64,000 nt of DNA from Tubulanus polymorphus (GCF_964204645.1 NC_134031.1:12688501-12752500), one strand, 5' to 3'. Counted from the first letter of the stretch, positions 33,554 to 45,145 are shown. Notes: generated by a model not told the origin, from the sequence alone. Numbers and translations are program-made.

Positions 33554-33635
33554 TTTTTGATGGGTTTCGTCGTCAGACGAACCCATCTATGGCATCGTCG
33601 TCATGTCTGTGTGTCTGTCTGTCCGTCTGTGGATG
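33554..33635 (+). repeat. Helentron-like 5' end with hairpin and (TGTC)n
   Basis: 'tttttgatgggtttcgtc' pairs with 'gacgaacccatc' to form a stem-loop and is followed by CATCGTCGTCATG and a TGTC/TGTG run. A plausible partner 3' end is the hairpin tail at 34804-34825, giving an element of about 1.27 kb. Confidence 0.5.
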
Positions 33636-34803
33636 TTTCTTTATGTCACGATTTAAGCTGTTTGTGTGGACCGACAATTCTGTAATTTCACACAGGTATT
33701 CTCTACTTGATGTAGATGGTGCAGCTTGGTTTATATTTGATTCCGATGGTTATAAGTGCTCTAATTTGGTTAAAAGATAATTAACGTTACTCGCTAGTTC
33801 AAGCCGCTGTATAGCGCGTTGCTACGACGACGCTCGATCAACATACTGATACTCGCTGTGTAATACTGAACACGTATATACCTGTAGATATTGATCGTAC
33901 TAGCACCGGTTTTAGATAGCGCGCGCGCTGATCGGTCTTAACACTTCTCGGAACTGCTGTGCTAAATGCTGAGAGGCCGAATCTATGCGCAATCATTTAT
34001 TGGGCTCGTCACATTTGATAGTGAATGGATAAATAACCGGTGTCAATGACGGTCGCTACTCCCCATCAGTATAACTCATCAGTATAAGAAATAATTCTTT
34101 CGATTTTTTTTTTCAATCCCCGAAGTTGTTGTTACTATGTTGACCTCGCCGTTTAATAAGCTTACCGATGATTCTTCTAGTATTTTCAGGGTCACAAGAC
34201 ATGACGAAGTCGCAAAGTTTTGTACAAATTTCACGAAACAAACAATTATTTAGGCGGCACCTGATCAATTGATTAATTATGATAAATAATGTTTATTTCA
34301 TAAAAAATTTGTTTTATTCAAACACTACTTTCATCGCACATAGCGTGATCGGTAGGCCCTACTATTCTACGATAGGTCATGGACTCTTTCATGTGGTAGG
34401 CCTATTACAAATGATACAATCCGCGTGTCCGTGAATAAGTGACACGTGGTGGGGCGGGTTGTGAGGAGCATCGAAACTAATCCGTCACAAATAAGAGGTT
34501 AAGAGGTTAACTTTTATTAACATCATTAACAAATCAAAACCTGCACATCCTATCATAAATAGAAATTCTAAGAATTTATTTCAAAGAATAATAAATTACG
34601 TCTAAATATTGGGATTCGAACTCGTAGCATCGATTCAGGTGCCTTTCCCAAAACGGGTATCCCGCGGGGAAAACCCATTACTATTTATATCGAGAATCGC
34701 CTTTTTGACAGCGAGTTCGGTGAATGAAACAGAAACAATTACACAGAAACCCATCATGGAAAGTTTGTTTCTGGTTCATTTGACTTATTGCGCCGAGATA
34801 TAA

Positions 34804-34825
34804 AGATCCGTGGATCTCTTGTTTA
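34804..34825 (+). repeat. Helentron-like 3' tail: AGATCCGTGGATCTCTTGTTT
   Basis: The GATCC/GGATC hairpin ends CTCTTGTTT, preceded by 'gagatataa'. An almost identical tail is at 35374-35394. Confidence 0.65.
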
Positions 34826-34827
34826 AG

Positions 34828-35395
34828 AGAAATCGACGAATTTGTGGCGATTTTTAAAGAAATTTCAAGGAGCATTTTGTTTCATAAAACGACTAGAAGG
34901 CTGATGTACAAGGTTACATTGAAGTAAAATAACTGCTCCCTGCGGTTGGCTGAGCTCCCGCTGTCAATCAATGTAAGGGCATATTCGATTGACGCAGACA
35001 AACCGGTCTATTAATCTTCTTCTATTAATCTGCTCGGTTCTAGTTTCTCATTTCCCAGTCATGGGAGTGTCTTATATGTTTATTTTTAATTTGAAAGCTG
35101 TTGTATCGATTCCGTCTCCCCATATCTATTTCATTATGCAAATAACCGAAGATTCAATCGATACGCTACTTCGCGGAAGATTATGCGCGCACAATCGAAT
35201 AGGCCCAAACCTCGTGTATTGCCGCGATGATTGCTGATTAGATTTCGATGATGTTGTTCACCGAAATCAGCAGATTTTACACATCCATGAAGTGTTCAAG
35301 GAAAACCTTAAAGATGCATCAATCAGATGGCGCCTATACATTACAAAGATAACACTCTGCGCCCGAGATATTAAGATCCGTGGATCTCTTGTTTA
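34828..35395 (+). repeat. Interspersed repeat with Helentron-like 3' tail
   Basis: Second copy of 28556-28940, followed by sequence up to the GATCCGTGGATC-TCTTGTTT tail at 35374-35394. The tandem arrangement of two tails (34804, 35374) suggests an element inserted at or next to the end of another of the same family. Confidence 0.65.
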
Positions 35396-35444
35396 TATAT
35401 AGTACCTAGGATACTGGGGTCAAAAATTCTTTTTGTCAGGTCCC

Positions 35445-35928
35445 TGTGATTAGCACTACAGAAAATGTCATTGACAATTGTGCAAAACACCGGGAAAAAA
35501 TAGCTTTTTCTCAAATCGGATAGATGACCTTGATATGCTAATTAGCCATGTGCTAAAACTGCAAATTCAATCAAATTTTATTCTGCAAAAAAATATTAAA
35601 TCCAATTCAATTTTACTTTATTGAACAAATAAAACATCAAATCCAATTCAATGTTGTTTTATTGAGCAACTTTCAGAAAATTGAATTCTATTCCGCATTA
35701 GAATCAATAAGACCAAGGGAAACGATTTATCTGAGGTATTTGTTCCTACCCGCTCCAGTCACCGCTGTCTGTGCTACTTTTGTATTCTACGGTTGTATTG
35801 TGTAAATTTAGGTATTGACTTTGAGCTGGGAGTTTATTTTGACAAATTTAACCCACAGAATGCATCATTATTTGCCATTTTTGAAAAGCTGACAGGCTGG
35901 CCATAGTGCCCCTTAGGGCTCTTGTTTG
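35445..35928 (+). mobile_element. HINE-like element, 3' fragment
   Basis: 'gcactacagaaaat', 'gctaattagccatgtgct', 'attttattctgcaaaa', 'tttgacaaatttaacccaca' and the tail 'ggctggccatagtgcccct', then GGGCTCTTGTTT, all match 56287-56714. Confidence 0.8.
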
Positions 35929-35929
35929 A

Positions 35930-36660
35930 GTCGTGGGATTAGTGTGGGATTCTAATCAGAGCAAATTACTCTGGCAAAATAGTGCCCATATATAACAGGA
36001 ATAATGCCCCCTCGATGATCCTGTACCCAAAAAGTGACCTGATCAGAATCAAGATAGCCGACTGCCGAAATCAGCAATTTTTACACTTTATTCTTTAATT
36101 TTCACGGGAAATTTTGAAGTAAGCTTTGATCAATCAATTATTCTTGTATTTGTATCTACCAAGTGCCAATCAGCTTACGAAATGGGTCTGTCGGCCACAA
36201 GTCGGCAATGTGTTACCTTTTTCGTTCCCAAAAAGGTCGACTGATTTTGGCTTCACCTTTTCGCTCTATACAAACCTTATCAGACACTAAGGTTCGAGGT
36301 GTTATTCATGCCTGAATTCAGAGACCTTCATCCATTCTTCATTGATTCCCTATCGCCAACATAAACTCTTCAATGGTCAACCTTCAATGGTCTAATTATT
36401 GCCCAAGGTTTCTTTGGACAGGTTGCTGCTACTAAGCGGTCACCAGTCTGTTATGTATATTATTTAACAAAATACATTGAATTGTAACAGCTGCCGTGAA
36501 ACGAAGAGCTTTCGAAGCAGCGGCAGATCTTGGAACAGCGAGCCCCGAGGGACCAGGGCCCCTTCCCCTCAAAGTTCCAAGCGTTTATTTCTTATTTTCC
36601 CGAATACTGTCGAGCCCCTGCTTGAGAGTTGTGTTGCAATAATCTACTCACTTCAAGATT
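35930..36660. other. No gene recognised; weak match to the 20540-20900 repeat
   Basis: 36040-36200 (gaatcaagatagccgactg; tttgatcaatcaattattc) is a diverged relative of the repeat at 20640-20800. The 61-residue frame at 36477 has no support. Confidence 0.4.
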
Positions 36661-36662
36661 AA

Positions 36663-36752
36663 ATTTTGAATAAAGTGAATTTGACGCGTCGATTGACGCG
36701 TCAAAAATGCTATTTTAATTTTGACAGTATTTCCATGCCATATTTATCATGA
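36663..36752 (+). mobile_element. Short MITE with TTGACGCGTC ends
   Basis: 'ttgacgcgtcgattgacgcg' followed by 'tgctattttaattttgaca' and 'tatttccatgcca'. Inverted copy at 27600-27692. Confidence 0.6.
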
Positions 36753-36969
36753 TAATTATAATATTCTTAAGACAAGCGAATTACGTATGTGGACCTATTT
36801 CATTGAGACGAATCACTCAATCTGAAAAAAAATCTTCCGATCCTGTCACGCGACTTCATGACTGCAACTTGACCATAGCTTAGGTTCTCATTCTTCGAAC
36901 CAAAAATTGGGGTTCCATCGTTGAGCCCCTAGAGCCCAAATGGTAAATCGCAGATAGGGCGTGCCATTG

Positions 36970-38150
36970 ACTTTTTGGTTTACCTTTGTCAGCGATATGA
37001 TGTTGGCATTGGGCCTATTCATGTAAAATCGCGGTACGTTCTTTTATATGAGCATTTGTTTCATTGGTTCTAGGCTTAAACGACGTATAATCAATGCGAT
37101 TGAAGACATGGCGAACCTCCGTCGATGACATGGTCAAGAGTTAAAATTCTACGAAAAACTGTTTTTGGCGGGAAAATTCTTAGCTCTCGCGTATAAAATT
37201 GCAATGACCTCGATTGGGGGGCATCGTCTCTACGAGCGAATGGGATTGGCTGTTTTTGGGATATACGGGGAATTCCGGCGCTACTAAAATAATTGTGGGA
37301 AAGCCACAGAATGGCGTACGTTTGGACTAGGTGCCGTATACGTGTGAATTTCAAATGCTCATTGCTGGTGAGAATGTAATTATTTCACACATCCGCAGGT
37401 ATTGTTTCATTTTAATACCCAGTGATTGTTTTGATTGAGGTGATCGTGTGAAAACATGCCTTGACATGTGGCCTAGTTTAAGTTTTCCAAGAAACTGGCA
37501 GTGTTCCAATAAGCTACCATTCATTCTCATAGTGACTGTATTAAAGCTGGTAACGTAAAAGCGCGCACATATTCAAGGTACTGTTTCATTTTTAACACTG
37601 AGATGACGCTCTGGACGAAGTTATAATTTTAGAATAATTCTCGAAATCTATGCTATTAGATAAATTTCCCGTGCACAAGGTAGATGATTTTTGCGATATT
37701 GTTTGTAAAAAAACAAGTTTGCGATTGATGTAAAAAAGGTTGTAAATTTGTTTTTTTTGCCCAAAAATTTTGCAAAAAAAATTTCTACCTTCCTACTGAC
37801 TGATCCTGAAAAGTTGAGTCGGTGATACGGCAAACAGACAATTATTTTGGGATGGCCTTATTTGAATATTTTTTTCATATTGTGAAACATATTTTTTTGA
37901 AAATATAAAATAGTTTCCCTGCCGCGCCTTCGTGTGTACCCTACAAACTTTTGGACGTGGACCGTAACCAAATGTATATCTTTGGTCTTGTTTGACTAAA
38001 AAATGATTATTTAAGAAAGATAAAATACAATATAAACTTGTTGAACATTGAAGTCACGAATTAAAAAGATTTTTCAAGCAATGCCCTTATTCCAAACAAC
38101 CTCTAGCTTTCAAGGTAAACCTCACTTTGCCCATGGGCAATTTATTTAAC
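36970..38150. repeat. Long interspersed repeat S, copy 2, with the empty site
   Basis: Matches 9520-12045 in order. At 37396-37407 it reads 'caggtattgttt' without the 788-bp MITE, preserving the pre-insertion site. It also lacks most of 10800-11355. Open frames (37091-37354 minus) mirror those of copy 1 and are not believed. Confidence 0.85.
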
Positions 38151-39288
38151 CTCCGGGCTGTCATGGACAACTTTCGTGCTCGCCTGAAGCTGAAAACTCA
38201 GTCAAAAGTTTTCTCACACAGTACCTTTTTCTATGTCAGAATTTTCAAAAGTAAAACACTCCCTGGTGGGTGGAAGGGGTCCCCAATCAAATGTCCCTTA
38301 GACTACCCTCATGGTACCTGTATTACATACATCTCACATAAGTTTCACATTAATCAGTTGAGCAGTATTCCTGTTACTAGTCGAATAATGCCTCATTCAT
38401 ATATAAATATGATGCTTTTACTTGTGTATACGGCACAAGGCTATAAAAATTCCTCAGTTGTGTTCAGTCGAGCAATGTCCTAATTCAACGGCAAAACAAT
38501 CGACTCGTAGTAGAGATAAAAAAATCACTACTGCTTACGTGTTTGCTACAGATCTAGAACACAGCTCCATCAGTGCATATAAGGACACACACACACAAAC
38601 ACGTATTTAGGAAGCGCTGTGGGAATAAGACATGTACATAATACGCATACGTAGATGGATATCGTTTGAGTCGGGTTTAAATTTTGATGTTTTCAGTCCG
38701 AGCTCAGTCCAACAATCAAACTCGCGATTCAGCGGCGAATTCATCGTATTTCGTCTTTGTTTGATCGTAATTATCTCTCCTCAAACATAAAAACTTTACA
38801 AAAAAATACAGGTTCAGAATGTTCTGAATCTTGCCTTTTACATAAATATATCTTGCATACTATCAGTTTTGGGTTTGTTGCTTATTTTGCGGATTTTCTT
38901 TGACGCGAAAGCGTGGATGTGTGAATTGGTGGCACGCCAATTTCATATCACGAATTCAGCATCGGTATTTTGTTTGTTTACCGACAAGGCGAAATGAACT
39001 TCGACCTGGGAAAACTGCGTATGGGTAGACGCAGAATGTTCTCAGGGACACTGTAGATTTTGCGTCGTACTTGTTCGAGTCGTCTGCAGGAAGAAATTTT
39101 AAAATTCTACCGTCGTCAGAAAGGTAGGTCTAATCCTCTCGCTTCGGCGCTAATCTCTTCTTGTGGCAGTCACAATCTGATGGATATAAATGGTATCTAT
39201 CAGGCAATATAAATATATCGGTCGGTTAAGTCGGGAATCTATTGTAATTTTGCTGTTTTGTTCACATACAAGCGCCGCGATCGACAAA
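38151..39288. other. No gene recognised
   Basis: Nothing identifiable. The segment just before 39289 (39100-39288) could contain a promoter for the adjacent transposon-type gene, but no TATA box was placed with confidence. Confidence 0.4.
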
Positions 39289-42131
39289 ATGGCGGCCGCC
39301 GGTATGAACTCGGTTGATTATGATGAAAATCAACAATATGCCAGCTTGAGCCAATCTGAGAGTTCTAATATCGCAATAATCGGTAAGTTATATTTATTAG
39401 CTTTATTCGGTAACTGGTATGATTACATATTGACGGGTTTCTAGCATAAATTTGGGGTTGAACGGGAGCGACTCATTATTGAAGGGACGACTGTCAATTG
39501 ACGGAACAGCGGCTAGCGTAGTTCATTTGCGATGAAGCGCTGCGTGAATCAACATTATTCGCGCATGCGCGATAGCTCTTGTGGCTATTACATCGAGAAA
39601 ATCTCCTCCCTGCAACAAAACCGCATGATATTTATGTTATGACAGCAATTAGGCCTAAACAATCCATGTACTGGTACTGCTTCAATAGGCTATCAGGCCT
39701 ACGCGTAAAGTTGATAGGCCTAATTTCTAATGAGACATTTCTTCTCGTATCTATTTATGAGATATGTAAGTCAACACATTTCTTTCTTCTCATTTTTTTT
39801 TTTTTTTATTCATTAGTCAAAATATTGTATTAGGCCTTATTGAAAATATATTATGCCTTTTAGGCTTTTTTCATTATTTTTTTCCAGATTCAGACTATCA
39901 AATATCACACAAATTAAAACTAATCCCAAGCCATCACATCTTCCATTGTCCATCTCCCAGATTTTTGTGAGCATTTCCCTTTTTTTAATTACAGTCAAAC
40001 CCGCTTTATTCGGATCACTCGGGACCGCTAAAATTCGTCCGAGTTATGTGAAATCCGAATTAAATAGATAGCCTTTTGTGTAGCAATTTACCATGCCTCT
40101 ACCATTGAAAAAGACAACAATGAGTTTGGCACTTTAAATCCAAACAAAATATCAATTTTTATTGTATGTATTATTACATTGTATCATGAATAAACCATAC
40201 GCCATCGTAATATAAACAGTCTCAGTCTTTTTTCACAAAGAAGGCAGAAAGCAATGTCTGCTTAGCGCGTTTCGGGACGTCCCGTTGAAGAAAGTTGTCA
40301 CATTTCCGAGAGAAAACCAATACTCCATTCAACGAGTTTCTCGTCGGTAGACTTGGCCAGTGCAAATCTGTTTGGAACATCCAAAGCCCCATGAACGTCG
40401 GTGACTGTCGGGTTGGGCTTACGGCCTACTATCGCAACAATCAATACCGTTAGCCTATTTTAATAGTCTGTTGCCTAATCATATACTGTATATTGCAACG
40501 CAGGGATGCGTAATGCAGCACATCACTATGACTATTGAGCGTGGATTGCATCATGTCGCATCGCACGGCTCTGTCGCTGTGCTCTGTTCGATATCAAAAT
40601 TTATCATCCGAATAAAGTGGTAAGATTTCAAAGGATATGGACAAATGGGACTTGAAAATTCATCCGGAATAGTCGAAAATCCGAATAATACGAACCGAAT
40701 TAAGTGACATTTTTGTAAGGTATTATAATAAGAAACTGAAGGGACTTTAAAAAATCATCTGAGATACGTCGAAATCCGAGTAAAACCGATCCGAATAAAG
40801 CGGGCTTGACTGTATGGTTTATTTCTAATTATTTCTAGGTCCATTTTGTGAGAAATTGGGTATAGATCCTACATGGATTTCTTCTGGTCAGGCCTTGCCG
40901 GATGATGCATTTGTTACCGATGGTGTTATTTGTGAACTTTTTAAGTATCAAAAGTGTACATCCGAATTTTTCCACTTGTTAGGAAGACTGGTTCCAGAGA
41001 TTTCGGCCTCTGAACATACATCTCAATTGACAGTTTACTACCAGTAGAAACGAATTAAAGAACACTCATCTAAATTGAGAACTTCGAAAACTAAGCAAAC
41101 CATTTATTTGAATCGCGAATACAAGCCACCTAGTCCATCATCAACAACAAATCTACATCCGAACAGGGAAGTTGCGACTACTGAAGTTCTTGCCAACCAG
41201 GATGTTAGGATGTTAGGCGACATAGGTCTATGTACCAAAACTGTTCAGACAGATGATTGCATCATCCAAAATCCACCGTCTTTGATTTCATTAGCCGCCA
41301 TCGCTGCATCATCCGTATCAGCCAGGGTTGTTCTGAAAAAGTGATTTAAACAGATCTCTAAAATCAAGAATCGGATCAAGCAAGTTACACGGCGATACAA
41401 CAAAATATTTAAACGTAATGGACACTATTCAGTTTGAAATGTTAATAAGAGAGTTAAATGTGCGAGAATGTTAGACAAAAATGAGGCAAGAGATGAATGA
41501 TCTGAAGAGTCAAATCAACCAATTACAGCGAGAAAAATCTAATTCGCAAAAATTAAAATCAAAATGGAAACGAAACGCCAAGAAGACTGCAGGTACCTCT
41601 AGCATTACTTTTAGTCAGTGTGTGGAGCATGCCCAAATGATTAAAGAGATGAAAGAATGTATTAAGTCTTTGGAGTCGAGTGAAATTATGGAAAGGCTGG
41701 AGTCTAACTCTGTTCCCGAGTCAGAGTCTCAACTCAAGTAAATATGGCATTTATATTTACTGTCGTCGACTGACACGTAAAAAAGGCTGTTTTAATTTTG
41801 AAAGTATATCCATTTATATCCGTAGGTGAAGGAGGTCCGCGACGGCAAACTCGTTTATACAGATTCTATCCGACTTCTTTACATGAGACTTTTATCGCTT
41901 GGAGTTTCAGTGTCTAAATGTAGTTTAGTTGTTGAGAGTGTTATCAGATAACAGATAACAGCTTAACAGATAAGACAGTAAAAACTTTGCCTTCAAAAGG
42001 CCTGACAAGTTCTCTTCAGGCTGAATGCGAAGTAGCTGAGCAGATTCACGTGGCAGAGGAATTAATGTCTGCTGACAATTTAACGCTTCAATTTGTGGAA
42101 GATTACGGGTCCGAGGCCTGGAGATGTAGCG
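39289..42131 (+). pseudogene. Decayed spliced gene, unknown coiled-coil protein of transposon type
   Basis: Exon 1 is 39289-39382: ATG in good context (gacaaaATGg), MAAAGMNSVDYDENQQYAS, donor G/gtaagt. Exon 2 starts at 40839 after tttctag, completes the split Gly and reads CEKLGIDPTWISSGQALPDD. It then meets in-frame stops at 41045, 41342 and 41435. The interval 41481-41741 is a charged coiled coil (MRQEMNDLKSQINQLQREK). The interval 41826-42131 continues with KEVRDGKLVYTDSIRLLYMR, LPSKGLTSSLQAECEVAEQI and a clean donor AGCG/gtgagt. Between 41742 and 41825 lies a small MITE relative. The last part resembles transposon-linked animal proteins that I cannot name with certainty. The frameshift near 41940 sits at a duplicated ataacag. 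Confidence 0.5.
39992..40812. mobile_element. pogo/Tigger-like element inside the intron of the 39289 gene
   Basis: The TIRs CAGTCAAACCCGCTTTATTC (39992) and GAATAAAGCGGGCTTGACTG (to 40812; one base differs) are flanked by TA on both sides (39990-39991, 40813-40814), as for Tc1/mariner-pogo elements. Subterminal 'ccgaataa' words repeat. No transposase is recognised in the 821 bp. It stops 26 bases before the splice acceptor at 40839, leaving splicing possible. Confidence 0.8.
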
Positions 42132-42534
42132 GTGAGTGAGAGAGACGAATAGACTCAACCCGAACTCTGAGAATTCCATACTACAACTGCTATTTATTTT
42201 GCACTATATACAGTCAGGCGTGTTGCTGGGTCGCACATGTGGTCCAAATTACCTTGTAAAACGTAGTGGTAGTGTGAGAACGAGAGTCGTGAGAAATTAT
42301 CGACACTCCCGCCCGGGCAAATTAATTATGTCTAAAATGATTCTCTAGTAGAAAAAGACGTATATAATTGCCACATGCGCGAACCAAGCCAAACAATTCA
42401 ATGATCGATATTACATAATATTTTCCTACTTTCCTATTTGTACTCCAATTATCCGTTTGATCTCAGCTCAATAATTTTCTATTTTCATTACTGATCCTTT
42501 ATAGTAATAAATGGAATATTGTACTATACTTTAC
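42132..42534. other. Junction between two opposed gene fragments
   Basis: The plus-strand gene ends in a splice donor at 42132 and the minus-strand gene ends in a splice donor at 42534. Both therefore point into this 400-bp stretch, where no further exon was found. It contains 'gggtcgcacatgtggtcc' and a GC-rich 'tcccgcccgggc'. A rearrangement breakpoint is likely. Confidence 0.5.
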
Positions 42535-42700
42535 CTGTGAAATGTTGATAGTGGATTACGACCTTCAACCATTAGAAACATGTACTTGAATAGAACCCGA
42601 TAGTCAATAAAATCTGTATTATTTAAGTTCACGAGTAGATGTTCTGAGCCATCGACTAACAGTTTACATTCACAGTCACCTTTCGCTGGTCTGTAATATG
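42535..42700 (-). CDS. KDZ-associated-like Cys-rich protein, exon 3
   Basis: Acceptor tttgaatttcag/CA completes Ala and reads YYRPAKGDCECKLLVDGSEH, then NNTDFIDYRVLFKYMFL and ending STFHR at donor CACAG/gtaaag (phase 2). The C-x-C after YYRP and the following hydrophobic pattern fit the same Cys-rich family as exon 2. No exon 4 was found before the plus-strand gene end at 42131, so the gene is probably truncated here. Confidence 0.6.
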
Positions 42701-42784
42701 CTGAAATTCAAAATAAAATGTGTCAATTTATATAAGATTAAAATTAGAATTTGATCGCACTAATGAAAAAATTATCAAACACAC

Positions 42785-43659
42785 CTTTAATTTCTTCAAG
42801 TTGACTGTCGCAGTATGTATCACTAAATGTACCATTTTCATTGTGAATCCTAACCTGTTTGCTTGCCAACCAACCCATTTCAACTGGATCTCTAGTGTCC
42901 GAAAGATTGCTATGTTTGCACTGAAACGTAGTGTTAGGAAGGAGAAAACGTGGCAATGGTTGTCCTCTATTTTGTCTTTGTAGTAAATTCTGTTGCGTTA
43001 CAGTTAACGGATACGGAATGGGGTTTGAAGATATGTAACTGTTCCGCGCATCACTTGTTTTGGTCGGTTTGTCTATATCATCCAAATTATCGTACACAGC
43101 AATTTCTTCTTTTTCACACCACTCCTTATAATGATTAATATGCGAACAGTTGTGATTATATACACACGATTCACAACTTAAAACTTTTAATCGTTTATTC
43201 CACTTCACTATGCTCAACACATTATCGAGACAGATAAGTACTAACAACGGGTTAGTACTGAACACAGACACTGGAGATAGGTTTAACGAAGCACATACAC
43301 TGTTAAAGTTATTTACTGATTTGGAATACAGTAATTTAACTGAATACTAATGTATACAGTAATATTTCTCTTCTCTATCTGAAAAGTCTCCAAATGATTC
43401 ACTTTGAAGTACATCATTGATGGCTTTTAATTTTGTCAATTGACTTAAACCGGATTGACAGTTGCACGTTAAGAGGTACTTTATCTGATTGTCTTTAACG
43501 AACTTCATATTTTCCTGAACAACAAAATGTGATGTCGATTTTTCATCTTTCACAACATATGTAGTATCGGATATTTTCCAATGTTCATCACTTCTCCTAA
43601 GTTTTAACATATATGTGTATCTCTCATCTGGAACTTTGACATTGAAAAATGATGAAGAC
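42785..43659 (-). pseudogene. KDZ-associated-like Cys-rich protein, exon 2 (one in-frame TAG)
   Basis: Acceptor ttctttgcag/G completes the split Leu and reads SSSFFNVKVPDERYTYMLKL. The exon stays in one frame for 875 bases except for a TAG at 43349-43347. It contains CNCQSGLSQLTKLKAINDVL, then after the stop CESCVYNHNCSHINHYKEW (C-x2-C-x5-C-x-H, SWIM-like), and TFQCKHSNLSDTRDPVEMGW. The donor is AAAG/gtgtgt, phase 1. The Cys/His layout recalls Cys-cluster proteins accompanying KDZ (Kyakuja-Dileera-Zisupton) transposases and the vertebrate relative HMGXB3; this is from memory and tentative. The lone stop could be decay, polymorphism or sequence error. Confidence 0.55.
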
Positions 43660-43934
43660 CTGCAAAGAAAAAATATGCATGTAAATCTAATTTTTTTCTA
43701 CCAAGATTTCAATAATACGGATTAAAAAATCGCAGTGGATATTTTACCGTATACGGCTACGTACTTATTTCCTCTCTTTTATCGTACATCGTCGCTATAA
43801 TGATTTTATTGTTACTTTTTATTAATTAATACTATTGTATATAGTAATAATGTATGGTAAAATAGCGGAAGTAAACACTTTGCCGTATACCGTTAAATAT
43901 CCACTTCGTTAAAAATTGTTTAAAAAAAACTCAC

Positions 43935-44212
43935 AATAGACATGCTGGAGAATTATTCTGCTTTTGTACTATAAGACTTGCTCGTGGTCGTGGTTTAGGA
44001 GGTAAAACATTGACAACAGACGGTGTATCATCTTCTTGTTGACATGGTTGCTGAACTAGCGGAAATTTATCTTGATCATTATTATTATTACTAACGATAT
44101 TACTGATATGTACCCTTTTTTGTGGCGTTTTCAGTACATCATTGTCTTCACGATTTCTTTTTCTACGTTTTGGTGTATGCAACACACCATCAGACCGTGA
44201 AAATATGTGCAT
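43935..44212 (-). CDS. KDZ-associated-like Cys-rich protein, exon 1
   Basis: First recognisable exon of a minus-strand gene. ATG at 44212-44210 (MHIFSRSDGVLHTPKRRKR) gives a basic, low-complexity N-terminus with two PKRRKRNRE/PQKRVH patches, likely nuclear localisation. It ends CLL with donor ATT/gtgagt in phase 2. The frame is open upstream to a TTG at 44260, so an earlier start or exon is possible. It joins exon 2 at 43659 with matching phase. Confidence 0.6.
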
Positions 44213-44259
44213 AATCGTTAAAATAATAACGCAGAATACAGTGGAATAGATTTTAGGCA

Positions 44260-44908
44260 ATAGATAAAGTTACCAAGTGACATGTGTTAACAGAGTTCCG
44301 GTACAGCTGCCGTCAGAGGGCGCTTATAGACGGTATAGGCGGTACTCACTTGCCACAGCAGATTCCGCGGTTTGCGGATACTAGAGAATGCGTTTATTGC
44401 AAATTTATTTGTTTCTAATACACATATTATTACCGGACTCTGCTGATATAATCTTCAATTTTTTAAAAGATGCGCCTTGATGACGTAAGGGCTGTAGGCA
44501 TCGTCTGAAATATACTGATCTACTATGCATGAGCAGTAGGCCCACATCTCCTTGCGTTAAAAGGTCAATCAATACTTTCTTTTACTGCGGCAGATGCAGG
44601 CTACAAGATAGCAGCCGGATCACACGGTACCGTCCATTCATTAGACTATATTGTCTATATATGTCTTGGACATTTGAGGAAAAATTCAGTTGTCGATTTT
44701 TGAATTCCCTGGAAAAAAGGATTGCCCGCGCCAAATCTGCTCACTGTATAGTTTGCTCGGCCGCGCGTGCGAAGTAAATCCGGCAATTCGCGCAGTTCTA
44801 TATACCTATATAAACCCGGGAGAAATATTCGGGCGATCATTTAACACACAACCACTGACGCGACGAAGCTCTCTCCATAGGCTCTCTCCGTAGATCGTCG
44901 ACTCAAAC
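44260..44908. other. No gene recognised; possible TATA promoter
   Basis: 'tatataaaccc' (44807-44817) sits about 30 bases upstream of 'cgatcatttaaca', a layout that fits a TATA-type core promoter reading rightward into the GC-rich tandem repeat. It could be an LTR promoter of an eroded retrotransposon. No LTR pair was found. Confidence 0.3.
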
Positions 44909-45145
44909 CGCGCCAACATCCCGCGCACGGTAATTCGCGCGGTTTACTAATACCGGTTGGCCTACCGCGCCAACATCCCGCGCAAATTCCGAGCACGGTA
45001 ATTCGGGCGGTTTACTAATACCAGTTGACCTATCGCGCCAACATCCCACGCAAGTTCGGAGCACGGTAATTTGCGCGGTTTACTAATACCGGTTGGTCTG
45101 TTGTCGACCGCGCCAACATCCCGCGCAAGTTCCGAGCATCATAAA
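44909..45145. repeat. GC-rich tandem repeat, 57-75 bp units
   Basis: CGCGCCAACATCCCGCGCA starts units at 44909, 44966, 45034 (one base differs) and 45109. Each full unit continues with 'gcacggtaatt' and 'cggtttactaatacc'. It is strongly GC- and CpG-rich against the AT-rich surroundings. Confidence 0.85.

Noticed and set aside
36477-36662. Missing first exon of AGXT because of GGACCAGGGCCC (Gly-Pro-Gly-Pro)
   Set aside because: Following residues do not fit the aminotransferase, no splice donor follows, and it lies inside the intron downstream of the second-exon part.
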